DNA of 64,000 bases from Phytoseiulus persimilis (lineage: Eukaryota; Arthropoda; Arachnida; Mesostigmata; Phytoseiidae), in the NCBI GenBank assembly GCA_037576195.1, contig CM075103.1, positions 31,208,723 through 31,272,722 of the forward strand. Direction: 5' to 3'. Both the position numbers and the translations under genes were made by a program. Below are positions 21,801-32,900 of the stretch, in pieces (position 1 is the first letter of the stretch; each line of letters begins with the position of its first letter). Under the pieces are notes generated by a model. It saw nothing but the letters and a program-made list of their open reading frames with translations, did not search any database and was not told where the DNA came from.

Positions 21801-24800
21801 AGACGGTTTGCGAAAACCTTACGATCGATCTCTCTCGTGAGATTCGAAACCCGATTCATTCGAAACAAACGCAGCTGACCAACCACGCCGGTCGGAACAT
21901 TCGAAGAATTGCACGTCTTGATTCTAGACATTGAGACTTTCAAGGAAGTGTAATGTGAGCTCTGTGTGTTCGTGATAGCTCGAAAAGCGCAGCGGCTCCT
22001 GGCGCGGAGAGAGAGGGTGGAGCCGCCGGAAATCAGAAACAGAGAGGGACGGACAGCAAAATTAGTGGATCGAGAATAAACGTGTGGAGAAGAGATGCTC
22101 GAGAATCCGTTGTTTTGTGTGCTAACTGAAGGATCCACGTGGTCCCTGAGTTGCCTCAAGCGGGCTATCCTACGAATACACACACAAATACAACAGATTC
22201 AATATGAGATCGTTGGGTGATGCTCAAAAATGGCTGATAATATAATCAGTTCAGCGCGAGAGTAGGCTAAGGCCTTGAACATAAAGACTCTGAAGTTTTT
22301 CTTCCTGGTGTGTTCCATTTCTAGCGACGAATATTACGGTCACGGCTGCGGTTTCTCTTCGCGGAAAACCGCGGGATTCTTGCGGTTTTCGGCGGAGAAT
22401 AACCGCAAGCATCATGCGGTTAACCGCGGTTAAAAACCGCAAGCATCATGCGGTTAACCGCGGTTTTTAAACGCGGTTAAAAACCGCTGGAAGGCCTATC
22501 GACGAGTCTGAGCCAGTGGCGTCGAACGATGAAAAGATCCGACACCGTCTGGAGCTTTTTGGAACGGGCCAGCGACTCGATTCTCCGTCGCTGCACCCCA
22601 ATCGCGCGCCCTCGCTTCCCAAAACCAGACTGGAACTGTCTCTGGATCTCACCGAGGAGCACTTCGTCCGAACTTCAGACACTGGGCTTTCGTTCGTTCC
22701 TAGAGCTCTCGATTGAGACAGATGCACGGAGGTCCGTTATAACAGTGGGAGGACATTCGTATCGAGGCTCTGAAGGACATAGAACGCCGATCGTTTGCGG
22801 GAATCAACGCGCTCTATCCGCGTCTTGGCAAGCGTCCCAAAAGTCAACATTTGCCATCGAACCCAAGAGGCCGGAAGTTACGCTGCTATGAAAAGATTCC
22901 AACTTGGCACGGCGAGCGAGCGAATATTAGTGGCATGGATGCGATCGGGAAACGAGACCATTTTCCTGAGGCGTCCTCTCGGGAGAGGTTGATAACCTCT
23001 CAGCGAGCCCCAAGTACCTTAGGCATAGTTCGCGGCGAAATTTCGAACTTTACGATCCATCGAGTCCGAAGCAAAATGAAGTCCCACGACTGAGCCGGGG
23101 TTGGTTCCTTTCCCTGGCCTGTTCGAGGTTCCGGCTTCTTCCACAACGAAATATGCCCCCACTCCGTTTAGAACTTTTCGGAGCACCTGGGGAATCTTTC
23201 GAACCGATCTCTTCGTGTCGGCCTCTGTTCCAGATATGGAAGTCGTGATGGAGTTCCCGAAATCCGTTCTCCGGATCGACATCGAGCTCCCCTTCACAAA
23301 GTACCCTCGGTCACCCTGAGAAGGACAACGAGCGCCACAGGTCTTCGAACAGGCCGCACCCTAACACCATTCCTGGATGGTGTCAGGTCTCAGAGTTTCC
23401 CAACGTCTCCGTAGAAGCAAACAAAACGCAGCAGAACGAGGTCGACAACGTTGAACTTATTTGGTAGAGACAGCCAGAATTCCCGTACGGTTTATCTTTG
23501 AGGCTCGGAGCTCTTAGCAGATTGTATTGCCGTCTCCACTCTTCCTCCGGGGGCGTGGGAAGAAACATCTTCCACTCGACGAATCGAGCTACAAACATCA
23601 CTCGTCCCAACGAACCGGCAAGCTCAACGTCGCGAGCGAGCTACAGTTCCAGGGTGGGGCAGCGTTCCGCTCGACTCCGAAGCAGAGTGGATTCTTGGGA
23701 GTGAATTCTCTCTCATCGTGATCCAATTTCGCCCGCGGGAAGACCCGGAAGTAAACCCCTCTGCGGTTGTGAGCGACTCTCGAAATGACGGCATCGCATG
23801 GAGCTGCGAGGAGCTCTCGTTTCAATTTGTTTACGGTTCCTCCGTCGGACCGCTTGAGCGACGCCGGTCGCCGTAAAGTATGATCCCCACGTGCCGGGCG
23901 GCACGATTCGCAGAGTTCTTCGTTTGGCGCAGCAGTGAATGCATGCGTTCGTCGTTCAATTCCCGCTGCCGGAGCGGTGAGCAATTTGCTGGAGAGGAAA
24001 TGATTGCGGACGAATCACGGCCATTAAAATTTCCCGAGCACGAGGCACGTTCCAGGGGTAGGTCCTCGAAACGACATTTTGAAGTTTCGACGTCCTCCAT
24101 CACATGAATTTTCGTGAAATGAGATTCGATGACAGTTATTAAAGCTTGTGCTTCGCTCACAGCACTCACTCAAACAAACTGGGAGCGAAGATATGTTTAC
24201 GGCGCGGCAATCCAAGCTGTCGAACGGTAAAGCTCCGCGGTGGCTCGATGCCAGATCCGAGTGCAAACTCTCCCACAGCGCACGCAGGAGCGTACGAAAG
24301 TAGTAACCGAGAGGGGCGGGGGGAGGGGGGGGGGGGGATTACAGGATCGCCCTCAATCTATTCCGTCGAGCAACATCACGTACTTGGTTGGCGCTGTTGC
24401 CGCGGCCAACATCGTGGTGAATGCGGATACGCTCGTATGTTCCGACGTACGGGGAGATTACCGTAACAGACTGTGCGTGCGTCCTCAGCACCAAGGTGAG
24501 GGGAGGAACTGACATTGGAAGAGAGTGAACGTCCAGAGGTCACGCACCCGAATCATAAAATATCGGTCGAGCTGCCTGTGGAGCAACAGAGCCCGATTGG
24601 CTTTATAGGTCCATTTCCCTCTATTATTTCACCTCATCTCTGCATCCCGGGAATAAAGGGTGGAATCGAAGAACAGCTCTCAATGTTCGACTTGAAAAAT
24701 GGATCGTAGCGCAATTAACGCGCTGTGACATAGACGTTGGTTGACCGCCAGAATTGCGACACGGCCCTGATGTGCGGATGTCCGACTCCCTCTCGGGGGT

Positions 24801-27800
24801 CCTCCAGTCCGCCGTGCAAGGTCTGCGGCACGGCGGCGGAGCGCGGTCGTTCTCGCGGTCCGTGCATAAGCTGTGTACGTCATCCGAGTGGATTTCGGCC
24901 CGTCGGAAGTTCCGCACTATGTTTCGAGGTTCGTTGTCCGTGGTCGCCGATGGGTGGTCGACGCGGGGCCCAGCGGTCGGTGGCCTGGCGATCGTGGTGC
25001 CCGAACCGAGCGGAGAGAAATCCGCGAACGTGCTTCATTTTGGAGCGGTCGCTGAAAAAATTGCAGCCTGAATTTTGAATAGCCCTGGGATTCAGCCCAG
25101 CAATCCGACTCACGGGTTATGTGTGGGGTGAACGAAACCGGTGTCCCGGTTGCGGCTCAACGCTCTGATCACCGTGAAATATCTGTGCTGAGATTGTCTT
25201 ATCGGCCTGCGAGGGGTGACTTTCCGTCCGAGTTCATTAACGTCGTTCTGCAACGCCTTACGGTCTATCGGAAGTCGAGTTCGTTTGTCGTAAGATGAGA
25301 AGCCAGCTCCCAGCGTGGGCCTAGGTTCTCATCGTACTCGCTGACATCGGGCGGCACTCTGCCGCTAAGGCTCCCCCGCCAGAATCTCGTCGCTTCCGGC
25401 CGGAGTTCTTGGGAATTAATCGTCTGTGAGGTGATTGGGATCTAGGTACAGCATGGAAGTGTACTCGCGACGTCCGACAGGCTGTGCACTTGAACTGGAT
25501 GTCTGCTGAAGCAACTTGATGGAGAGTAACTAATCGGATCATACGCTTGCTTACGCAGATGCATTGTCTAGATTAGATGCGGGAAACGGTGGCATCGACG
25601 TCAACAAGGCTCGATAATCTTCACGAGTGCGAAATCCCGCATCTGGCGTCCTTCGTTTCGACGTATCTAGCAGCGATGGGGAATCAGAAATCCGTGCTGT
25701 GCCTTGCTGATCAGATGCTGGGTAGAGCTCTAGAAGTAATGTCCGTTCGTGAGCCTTTCGGCGGCGGAGACGACGGCAGACAGGTGGTCGACACTCGGAT
25801 CGAACACTGCAAACGGTGGCAAAACGGTATCCATGAATCGAACCCCGCAAGTCGCAAATCCTCAACAAGTTCCACAGGGATACGCAATTCAGTCACGTGA
25901 CAGAAACCTTGGACCGACCGAACTTCCGAAGTCCCCTGAAGGAGAACAACGGATGCGCAGAAGAAAACTTTCGGAATCAGAGCCCTGTGCTTCTCTCTGA
26001 ATGTACCAGAATGAACAACACTGACCCCGTGAACATAACGGGTTTTGTTTTAAAGGTACCAGGAGTTCGTCAAGGACTGCCCGAATGGCGAGATGACCAA
26101 AGACGAATTCGCTAAGCTCTATGGACAGTTTTTCCCGCCCGGAGACAAGACGAAGTTCGTGGATTACATCTTCAATGTCTTCGATGAGGATAAGGTGAGT
26201 GAGGGAAGGGAATCGAGGAGGGCTCTATCCAGGACTACCGGCAGTCCACGTTTCGAGTTTTCATTCAACCCAGACTCGATACGAAAGGTTCCTTTGAGGA
26301 AGCTGTGATCGTCTAGAATTTAGCGAACGTCGGTACCGTGTTCGATAGAATAGGATATAAATCCGAAAAAGGAACTCTCGGGCGGCTGACTTGCGCGACT
26401 ATCCTTGGGTTCGCATGTGTTCCACCGAATGGTACATCAGGGAATTTCTTCCCCTAAGAAGCGACGGATTCTAACTTACGTGTGGCAGGTGGAACCATCG
26501 ATTCGAGAACCCTTGCTCTAGCGAAACAGAGCCCATCAATCTATTTGAACGAGTCCATCAATCCCAGAAATCAGTAGTTTGCAACACGATTCGAAATCGT
26601 GATGTGAGTTTCATCGAATCCTATCCCTGGCTCGCGTTATCAGGAACGCCTGTTCAGCCTATCCTTCTGGCTTGGTTTGGCGCAACGAGAGTAGCACCTC
26701 CGCAACGCTACAGGGCTGAACGTTCAGTTACTCGACAGCCTTGCCTTCGGATCCACGTCGATTCTTCCACGTCTCCATGCAACCGACTCGTTCCAATGTC
26801 TTCCAACGGCAGCTCGAATAGAATGAAAAGTGTTCATCGGCATCCTTTAGTTTCGTTAGTGATCATCTGTCCGAAGTAGGAATGGTCTTCTGACTTCGGA
26901 GGGCGGGTGTTGTTATCGACGGTGGATTCCGATGATCTTGACCAGATGGTGCCGAAGATGTGTGATTCTCGCCGGATCCGACCTCATGTACGTTGTCGAA
27001 GAGTTTCAGTGAGAACGAAAGCTTTGCTGGAAAGCGCCTGCGCTCAGATCATTGCTCAGAGCGGGAAGCTAGTTGGAATTTGCAACGATTCTATTCGCTC
27101 TCATGTCATGAAGTGTTTCTCGGCACAAGAGACGCGTTCCGTTCATCGAGTTTGCGAGAACGCGACCGAATGAGTGAAAGTGTGAGCTTGCAGAGATCTC
27201 AACGGTCATTCAGGATCTCTGAAGTAGGGTGCAGTGCCGAATAAGTGCGTTTCGAGACGTTAATCGCAGGCGCCACTAAGCCAGCTCATCGATGAGTTTC
27301 TATCGAGAATCCTTTGATCTCGTTTCCACACTATCTTACCCAATCGAACGCAATCGCATCGTTGATAATTCATGCTGCGGTGTTTGCCTAGCCAAGACCG
27401 TTCCGGCTCTTTGAAGCGAATGTTCGAGGAGCCGGTGTCGGGACAAATGTTGATCTTTCATTTTTCATCCTGTCACGTATTGGGGTCATTGACCTCGGTA
27501 TCTCGTGGAGGAGAACAAGCAGAAGAGAATATTGACGCTACGATGAATGCTCCGGAAAATTGCCGCATGTTGCTGGAGGAAATCTCGTTGAACTCGACGT
27601 TGTGTCTCCACAATGCTAACTTGAACTCACGAGTCTTTGATTGCCTTACAGAATGGAGTGATAACGTTCAAAGAGTTCATCCGAGCGATCTCCATCACGA
27701 CGAAGGGCTCGATCGACGAAAAACTAAACTGGGCCTTCGATCTCTACGACATTGACAACGACGGATTCGTCACCAGAGCAGAAATGCTCGATATCGTTAC

Positions 27801-29921
27801 GGCCATTTATGTCTTGCACGGTAAGCTTCAAGAATCGCCCCTTCGCTCCTGGATGGAGCCGCTCTGTCCGAGAGGAGCCAGGATGTCGAACCGTCGGAGC
27901 CATTGGAAGAAAACCTGTCATGACAACAAGAATTTTTTGAATCGAAGCTTCTCGTCTCGGCTTCTCGTGAACTGTGGGCCGGATGAGAGTTCCGTTACGA
28001 TTTTCCATAGACCTTGAACACCGTTTAGCCGAAATATGCAAAAACGGATTCAGAGACTGTGAAAAACGGATTCTATTCGATTCGAAACGGCATCATAACC
28101 ACTCGAACTGTTCTATGTTTCCGTTTCGCGACCCGTGGAGCCGAATATAGGAGTCCCCCGGCGAAACTGGACCCGGTACAGTGAATACTACGATACCCTC
28201 TCCTTGTTTGAGCGTTTCATGGAGGCTACGCTGGAGAGCTCCCGTTGCAACGAAGTTGTTCTCATTGCAGCGGTCCCGGTGTTTCTCATCCCGAACGACC
28301 TTCGCGAGGCTGCTGCTGATCACAGTCACAGAAGTGACCTTGCTGAAAACGAGCGGATTCTCCGCCTCCTGCCGGAGTCCGCGAGATTTTTCGCTGTTTA
28401 TCACATCGAGAATATTAGATCCCTGAGATCGCCTTGGACGTTAAACTTGGACTCTCCCGGGTGACACGGTGAAATTTTCCGATGCTCAGCGTGCTTGTGT
28501 TAACGAGTTTCGACCGTCGTGATGCGATGCGAGATTACATGTCCTGATAATGAGAACGGAGCGCTCGGAGTCAAGATTGGATTCGAGTGGACGTTGTTAT
28601 CGAATCCTCGCAGACAATCTTCAGATACATATCTCTAACCCTGAGGAGTAAGATGCTGAGTGTTCATATTTTCCACGCACCGTCTTTGGAGGGTGCTTGA
28701 TAGGTGATATCTTCCCTCTGACGTTCATGATCCCTGGTGTTGCTCATTCGGATGGGACTGCTCCCTCGCGAATTCCGGAGTCCAGCTCTGTCCGGAATCC
28801 GTCCATCTCCCCATCGCAGAGCAAATAGTTGAGATCAAGTTTTTCAGCGGGACACTAGTGGGAAGCAACCAGGAATGCAGTCGCCGAAGACTGGATTTTA
28901 ATTAATTTGCTCTTGGATCGTGGGAAACTCAACACGAGTTCGATCTCTCTCTCTCTCTCTCTGAATAGTCGACTGATGGGTCGTGCAGAAGGATAATATA
29001 AAGCTTGAAAGTCACGCCCAAAGCAGGCGAAGCCAGACGGTCACTTTCGATGCCGTCTGCGATGACAGCTCGATCCTTCCTGTGCCCTCCCGACTGAGTG
29101 AGCTTTCAAACGCATTTACTCAGGAGGGAAGAACTCGTGTCGAATATTCCGTCCGTACAGCTGCGAATTTATCAACCGGCGAAGTGGGGGTGAAATGAAG
29201 GCTACGCGAGTTGACTGCCGGTGGACGACCCCATGAACGAACGAGCTGGCTCTATTGTGTGCCTTGTCGTAGTGAGCGTGGATCCTTTCGAGCGTGACAT
29301 TTCTGCAAATGAGTCGTTTACTAATGGACCTTGGTTGGCCTTGAGGATCCACTCCGATGTCTCCTCTATAACGGAACGTCGCGCGGAGACACCGACGGAG
29401 ATGACGACGAGGACGGCCCATAAAATCGGTGACGCACTCCCGCCTCACAACAGCCACCGAAGGAGGGGTCGAGATGTGATTGTGATCCTTCCTCCTCATG
29501 AATAATTGATGACGAATCTTCCCCCACAGAGCTGGCCACAAAAATGAGCGCTCAGTGCCGACTGCATCTACATTGTGGAAGCATTGAAGGTTCAAACGGA
29601 TTCAGGCCGTAATCTTCCTTGAGGCTGGATCGAGACCGAGAAAACGCATACATACCTATTTTAGGCTCTTTCAGTTCCGATCTCCGATCCGTCCTCCTAT
29701 GATCAATCGCATCTAGGTCTAGAGGCGAACTCCTAATAGAATCGATTTGGGTCACCGTTGCAGGCAAGTCGATGGACGGCGATCCGTCTCGAAGGGTTGA
29801 TCAGCTGTTCGCAAAACTAGACTCGGATTCCGATGCGCGGATCTCCCGAGAAGAGTTTTGTGAAGGCTTCAAAACAGACCCCTGGATCCGGAAGGCCCTT
29901 CTCAGTCAATACACCGAATGA
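9804..29921 (+). CDS. Neuronal calcium sensor (NCS/frequenin-like) EF-hand protein, five coding exons
   Basis: Exons 9804-9867, 14514-14538, 26056-26194, 27652-27820 and 29764-29921 join in phase (1, 2, 0, 1) into 184 codons plus TGA. All four introns are GT-AG. The start MGRRAS fits the N-myristoylation consensus MGxxxS, followed by the SKL-type NCS N terminus. A degenerate first EF-hand carries the family's KDCPNG signature. EF2 ([12 protein letters not shown]), EF3 ([12 protein letters not shown]) and EF4 ([12 protein letters not shown]) keep the calcium-binding acidic positions 1, 3, 5 and 12. Length (NCS proteins are about 190 aa) and exon order fit the family. Members are calcium-myristoyl switch proteins acting at membranes in neurons and secretory cells. 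The sequence looks closest to NCS-1/frequenin, but which paralogue it is cannot be settled here. Intron 2 contains an antisense hAT transposon. Confidence 0.9.
9868..14513 (+). other. NCS intron 1 (4.6 kb)
   Basis: Bounded by GTAAGT and TTTCAG. The internal open frames have no recognisable domain. I see no transposon ends or RNA gene. Confidence 0.75.
14514..14538 (+). CDS. NCS gene, 25-nt microexon 2
   Basis: It is preceded by a pyrimidine-rich tract ending CAG (14511-14513) and followed by GTAAGT (14539). With one base from exon 1 and one from exon 3 it reads F-D-S-K-Q-L-R-R-W. This supplies the conserved F-x(7)-W segment just before the degenerate EF1 of all NCS proteins. Phase (1 in, 2 out), length and residues all fit, and no other candidate I examined in the 16-kb gap did. 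Confidence 0.88.
19185..19192. repeat. Target-site duplication, left copy (TCGACGAG)
   Basis: It is identical to 22499-22506. Eight bp is the diagnostic hAT duplication length, and it fixes the element boundaries. Confidence 0.93.
19207..19292. repeat. Left subterminal AACCGC/GCGGTT array of the hAT element
   Basis: At least eight copies of ACCGC or its complement lie in about 86 bp, several as the palindrome ACCGCGGT. Such arrays near hAT ends are known transposase-binding sites in Ac-type elements; binding here is inferred. Confidence 0.8.
19383..21725 (-). CDS. hAT transposase, BED zinc finger type, four exons, 676 aa
   Basis: Minus-strand exons 21725-21555, 21414-20943, 20856-19778 and 19691-19383 join in phase (0, 1, 0) through GT-AG introns of 140, 86 and 86 bp, with no internal stop. 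Exon 1 holds the BED-finger cysteines (CTIC) and exon 2 its histidines (HLRKKHH), so the finger is split by intron 1. The RNase H-like core starts at FVLSFDEAT in exon 3, and the second acidic segment is ATDGAANV. Next come the h[12 protein letters not shown] motif and the TRWYSTF helix region. Exon 4 carries the C-terminal dimerisation domain (LSIPPTS, then [11 protein letters not shown]). The enzyme would excise and reinsert the element in the nucleus. Full domain content suggests autonomy, but activity is unproven. The start at 21725 is the first ATG of the frame. Confidence 0.9.
22340..22487. repeat. Right subterminal AACCGC/GCGGTT array of the hAT element
   Basis: This is a denser and longer version of the left array, including a ~40-bp direct duplication containing AAGCATCATGCGGTTAACCG. 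AAGCATCATGCGG plus the surrounding hexamers occur twice in tandem. Confidence 0.8.
22499..22506. repeat. Target-site duplication, right copy (TCGACGAG)
   Basis: It is identical to 19185-19192 and touches the right terminal inverted repeat. Confidence 0.93.
24313..24337 (+). repeat. G-run / potential quadruplex
   Basis: Almost pure G, with single C and A interruptions, in NCS intron 2. It is low-complexity sequence with no other annotation. Confidence 0.7.
26056..26194 (+). CDS. NCS gene, coding exon 3 (EF1 and first half of EF2)
   Basis: The acceptor is TTTTGTTTTAAAG and the donor is GTGAGT. It encodes [11 protein letters not shown] (degenerate EF1), the [13 protein letters not shown] helix region and FNVFDEDK, splitting the EF2 loop exactly at the intron (phase 0). 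Confidence 0.9.
27652..27820 (+). CDS. NCS gene, coding exon 4 (EF2 end, EF3)
   Basis: The acceptor is TTGCCTTACAG and the donor is GTAAGC. It completes EF2 (NGVITFKEF), then encodes the [15 protein letters not shown] linker and EF3 ([12 protein letters not shown]). It leaves one base of the glycine codon finished by exon 5. Confidence 0.92.
28944..28963 (+). repeat. (CT)n microsatellite in NCS intron 4
   Basis: About ten CT dinucleotides in a row, without coding meaning. Confidence 0.85.
29764..29921 (+). CDS. NCS gene, coding exon 5 (EF4 and C terminus)
   Basis: The acceptor is GTCACCGTTGCAG. It encodes [18 protein letters not shown]4 ([13 protein letters not shown]) and a short tail ending QYTE before TGA at 29919-29921. 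This exon lies in a frame that is not open upstream of the acceptor, which supports the splice. Confidence 0.88.
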
Positions 29922-32900
29922 GTCGTGGCCAGCAGTCCCTTCCCCGGCTCCGCGAACCGGGAGACATTCATCTAGTCAGCCAGTTAAACAAAGTCAACAG
30001 CAGTCGCCGCAGCAGCAACAGCCGCTAACAACTCGAGAAGGGGACGACGTTTAGCGAGATGCCTTAAACTTTTGAGATTCGATAAGAGGTTGAGCCGAGC
30101 GACAGACCCAACGCTGGAAGAGAGAGCGTGGAATAGTAGTTTTTCGATCATAGGCTAGAGCAGGCCTCAAAAGCTAGTTATTCAGAGAAAATACCGACGG
30201 CGATCGTCAACTCGGCTCATTCCGTCGATCGTCACAAAAACACGGTACATTCGGAGACTGCGAACAGAACAACTCAAGTCACCGGCTGGGAGCGTGACGC
30301 GAGCCCCAAGGCGGTCTCGCAGCTTTATTCAGTAAGCCGACGAGCTCACCCGAGCATTCATCTTGATAGGATCATAGATCGACAGCGTCGCATCACCAGG
30401 ACACAGGTTAAGAGGACTATGAAGGGTTACCCTCGTACGCGATCGGAACTTTTCGTTTCAAGATCGCCTGTAATTCCAGAATTCGTCAAACATCAACCCT
30501 CGATTCATCCTAGAAAGGTAGTCGAACACCTTACTCTCTGAAATCCGAGTACCCTGGACTCGCGCGTATCACGAACACTGTTTTCTCCTCTCCACAAAGA
30601 TCGCGATTTCCAGCATGTTTGATCTCGGGAACGGAGCGAATCCCGCGTTCGATTATAAGATCTTTCGGATCTCCATTTTTCACGATGAATCATTTAGCCA
30701 TAAACCATTTGATCACAGCCTTCATATGGAATCTTCTGTTCTCCGAAAGGAAGACTCTTCATACGCGCGAGTTCGGGGTGACTTGAAAATTCCCACTTTG
30801 GACATTCTTCAACACAACTCCCCAAAGTGTTCGTCTTACGATGGACTCATATGAGCCGAACAATTTTATACGATATGAATCATTTACAATGTTAAGTCGG
30901 GTAACGTTTTAACCTTCTATCTCATGAGTGGAACAAACTCAATGTTACATGAACTCTCGGTTATGATTTTCTATGGAGATCAACGCGAGGAAGACAGTGG
31001 TTGTGAACAAAGTGAAGCAGGTCCCCCGCACTCATGTTCAACAACTCTCAACTTCCCGGACTCGAACAGTGGGACGGGGTGCTGATACGTGACGCCTAGG
31101 AGCGCTTAACCGATGACGGATTCTTCTTAATTGAAGAAATGTCGAAATAATAAACCATTGATAGACCGCTCTGGTCGCACTAGGGAGGCACTCGTGCGCT
31201 ACGGGAAAACACTTCAATAGTGGAAGCAATCACGGAAAAGCCAGGTGTCCACGTGCGTTTTTTTATTCTCGCGGACAGATTCGATATTTGACAGCGTATG
31301 TGCGCCGACAGCGAAGATTGAAGCCACGGGAACGCGACCCTTCGAGGGATCAAACGCAGAGCCGCACCAGGGAAAACTCATTTCTCTGATCGAACGAAAT
31401 ACACGACAGGCTACCTGTAGCGGGAATCGCAGGATTCGTTCGTCTTCGACGTTTCGTATCAGACAAATTCAGGTACGATTGCATAAGCAGTTTAGAGACG
31501 AGAAACTGTCTTTCACGACAAGCGTTATGACGGAACTTGAAAATTACGGTGTCAACGGCTGATGAGGACGTTTCAACCGATGCTAATAAAATATCTTAGA
31601 AGAAACAACTTCCGAGAGCTTCATTGGTCGTGGTCTGTTGGCGTTTGTGGAACATGGAAGTCAATCTGGGTCCGAGGGTTAGTTCCGTGAAGACCCTCCA
31701 TTTTGGCATTCTCAAGAACCTCGGTCGGATGGATGGCATCCCGGTTATCGAGATCTCTTGTGCGGTTCGACTACGAGAGTCCGATTATACTGCAAATCAG
31801 TGGACCGCCATCTAGGCTTTCTCGGGTGACGTAGCTGACGGCGATGCCAAGCCACAGCCGTGCGTTTTACACTCCAGGGCTGTCGGGAGTCAGGCGTTGC
31901 CGACTCGAGCTAATGAGGCATGTTCTCCTCGCTAGGCCTCAGGATTTCAGAGACGCAAATAGACTCTCCCTCAGGACGTTTGAGGAGAGGTCTTTTCGTC
32001 GCTTTGGTACAAAAGTGTTTCGCGAAAATTCCGCTGGTTGTTCGTGGTAGGTCCTTTGCCCCCAAAATACCTCTTGGCGGAGTCCAAATGAGTCACGTCA
32101 CGAGTAGGATTCTCCCGGACTTGGTTTGGGGACTCCGAGCTCAGTCAACCGAGACCCGAGTCTGAGGTGCTTGTCTCCGTTTTCTATCTTGAAGAGTCCC
32201 ATTCAATCTCACGCAGCAAATTGATCTCAACTGTGTGTCTCAGTCTTCCGTTACGATTGGGATAGGTTCGGGAAATCTGAGGAAGAAGCGATCTGATTCC
32301 CGCATACTTTGAACAAATGAAGTCTTGAGCGTGAGCTCAAATAAATAGTCAAGGCACGAGATCTGTCGCCAGAAATCTACTCGCGAAGAAAAACTGGAAT
32401 TTCGACTTCCTCCTTTACTCTACGCCCGCAAGCTCCCTCCTCTGCAAAAATATCACGCTCATCCCATATTGACACAAACTCTTAGCTCGTCGGGAGTAAC
32501 ACGCAACAAACACCGTCCTCGAGGTTCGCTGCCGAGCACGATACGAGCCTCGTATAGCTTGTGATTTCAAAACGTCCCGCTGTGAAATAGATCCGCTGTT
32601 TACTGCCGTAAGGACAAGAGTCAGCGGTGAGTAAGAATAAGGGAGCACGAGCGAGCCGTCCGGACAGGAAGGCGTAGTCATTTCGAAGAGAACTTGGTGT
32701 TCGCGCTGTCTCGCGAAATCGTTCAGAATGGAATCGGGGAAGGCGGAAGAACTCGAAGATAGAAGTGACATCAGAGTGCTTGAGCGCCAACTACACTGGA
32801 GCATCCATATTCAAAGCCAAGAAACAAGAGTCAGGAACTCGACTTTCTCGATTCGAATTCGCCTTGCCAAACGACAGACGTATGAGCGGGTCTCAGTTCC

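Larger units (their letters stand above)
19193..22498 (-). mobile_element. hAT-superfamily DNA transposon, complete, with intact-looking transposase
   Basis: The 3,306-bp element starts TAGGGCTTCCA. On the complementary strand it ends with TAGGCCTTCCA, giving 11-bp terminal inverted repeats with one mismatch. The 8 bp TCGACGAG occurs immediately outside both ends (19185-19192 and 22499-22506), a perfect target-site duplication of hAT length. Arrays of AACCGC and its complement lie next to both ends. A four-exon BED-finger transposase fills the middle. TAGGG-type termini with subterminal hexamer arrays are reminiscent of Ac-like hATs. The element sits antisense in intron 2 of the NCS gene. Confidence 0.95.
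14539..26055 (+). other. NCS intron 2 (11.5 kb), carrying the hAT element
   Basis: Bounded by GTAAGT and TTTTAAAG. It hosts the 3.3-kb antisense hAT transposon. A G-rich run (about 24313-24337) and several weak coding-like stretches (22.5-25.1 kb, see findings) may be older decayed elements. Nothing else is recognised. Confidence 0.75.

Noticed and set aside
25577-25900. ATG giving MGNQKS near 25,677 as an alternative myristoylated first exon of the NCS gene
   Set aside because: The continuation lacks the NCS N-terminal helix and has no donor in phase with exon 3. The 9,804 exon plus the microexon fits the family fully.
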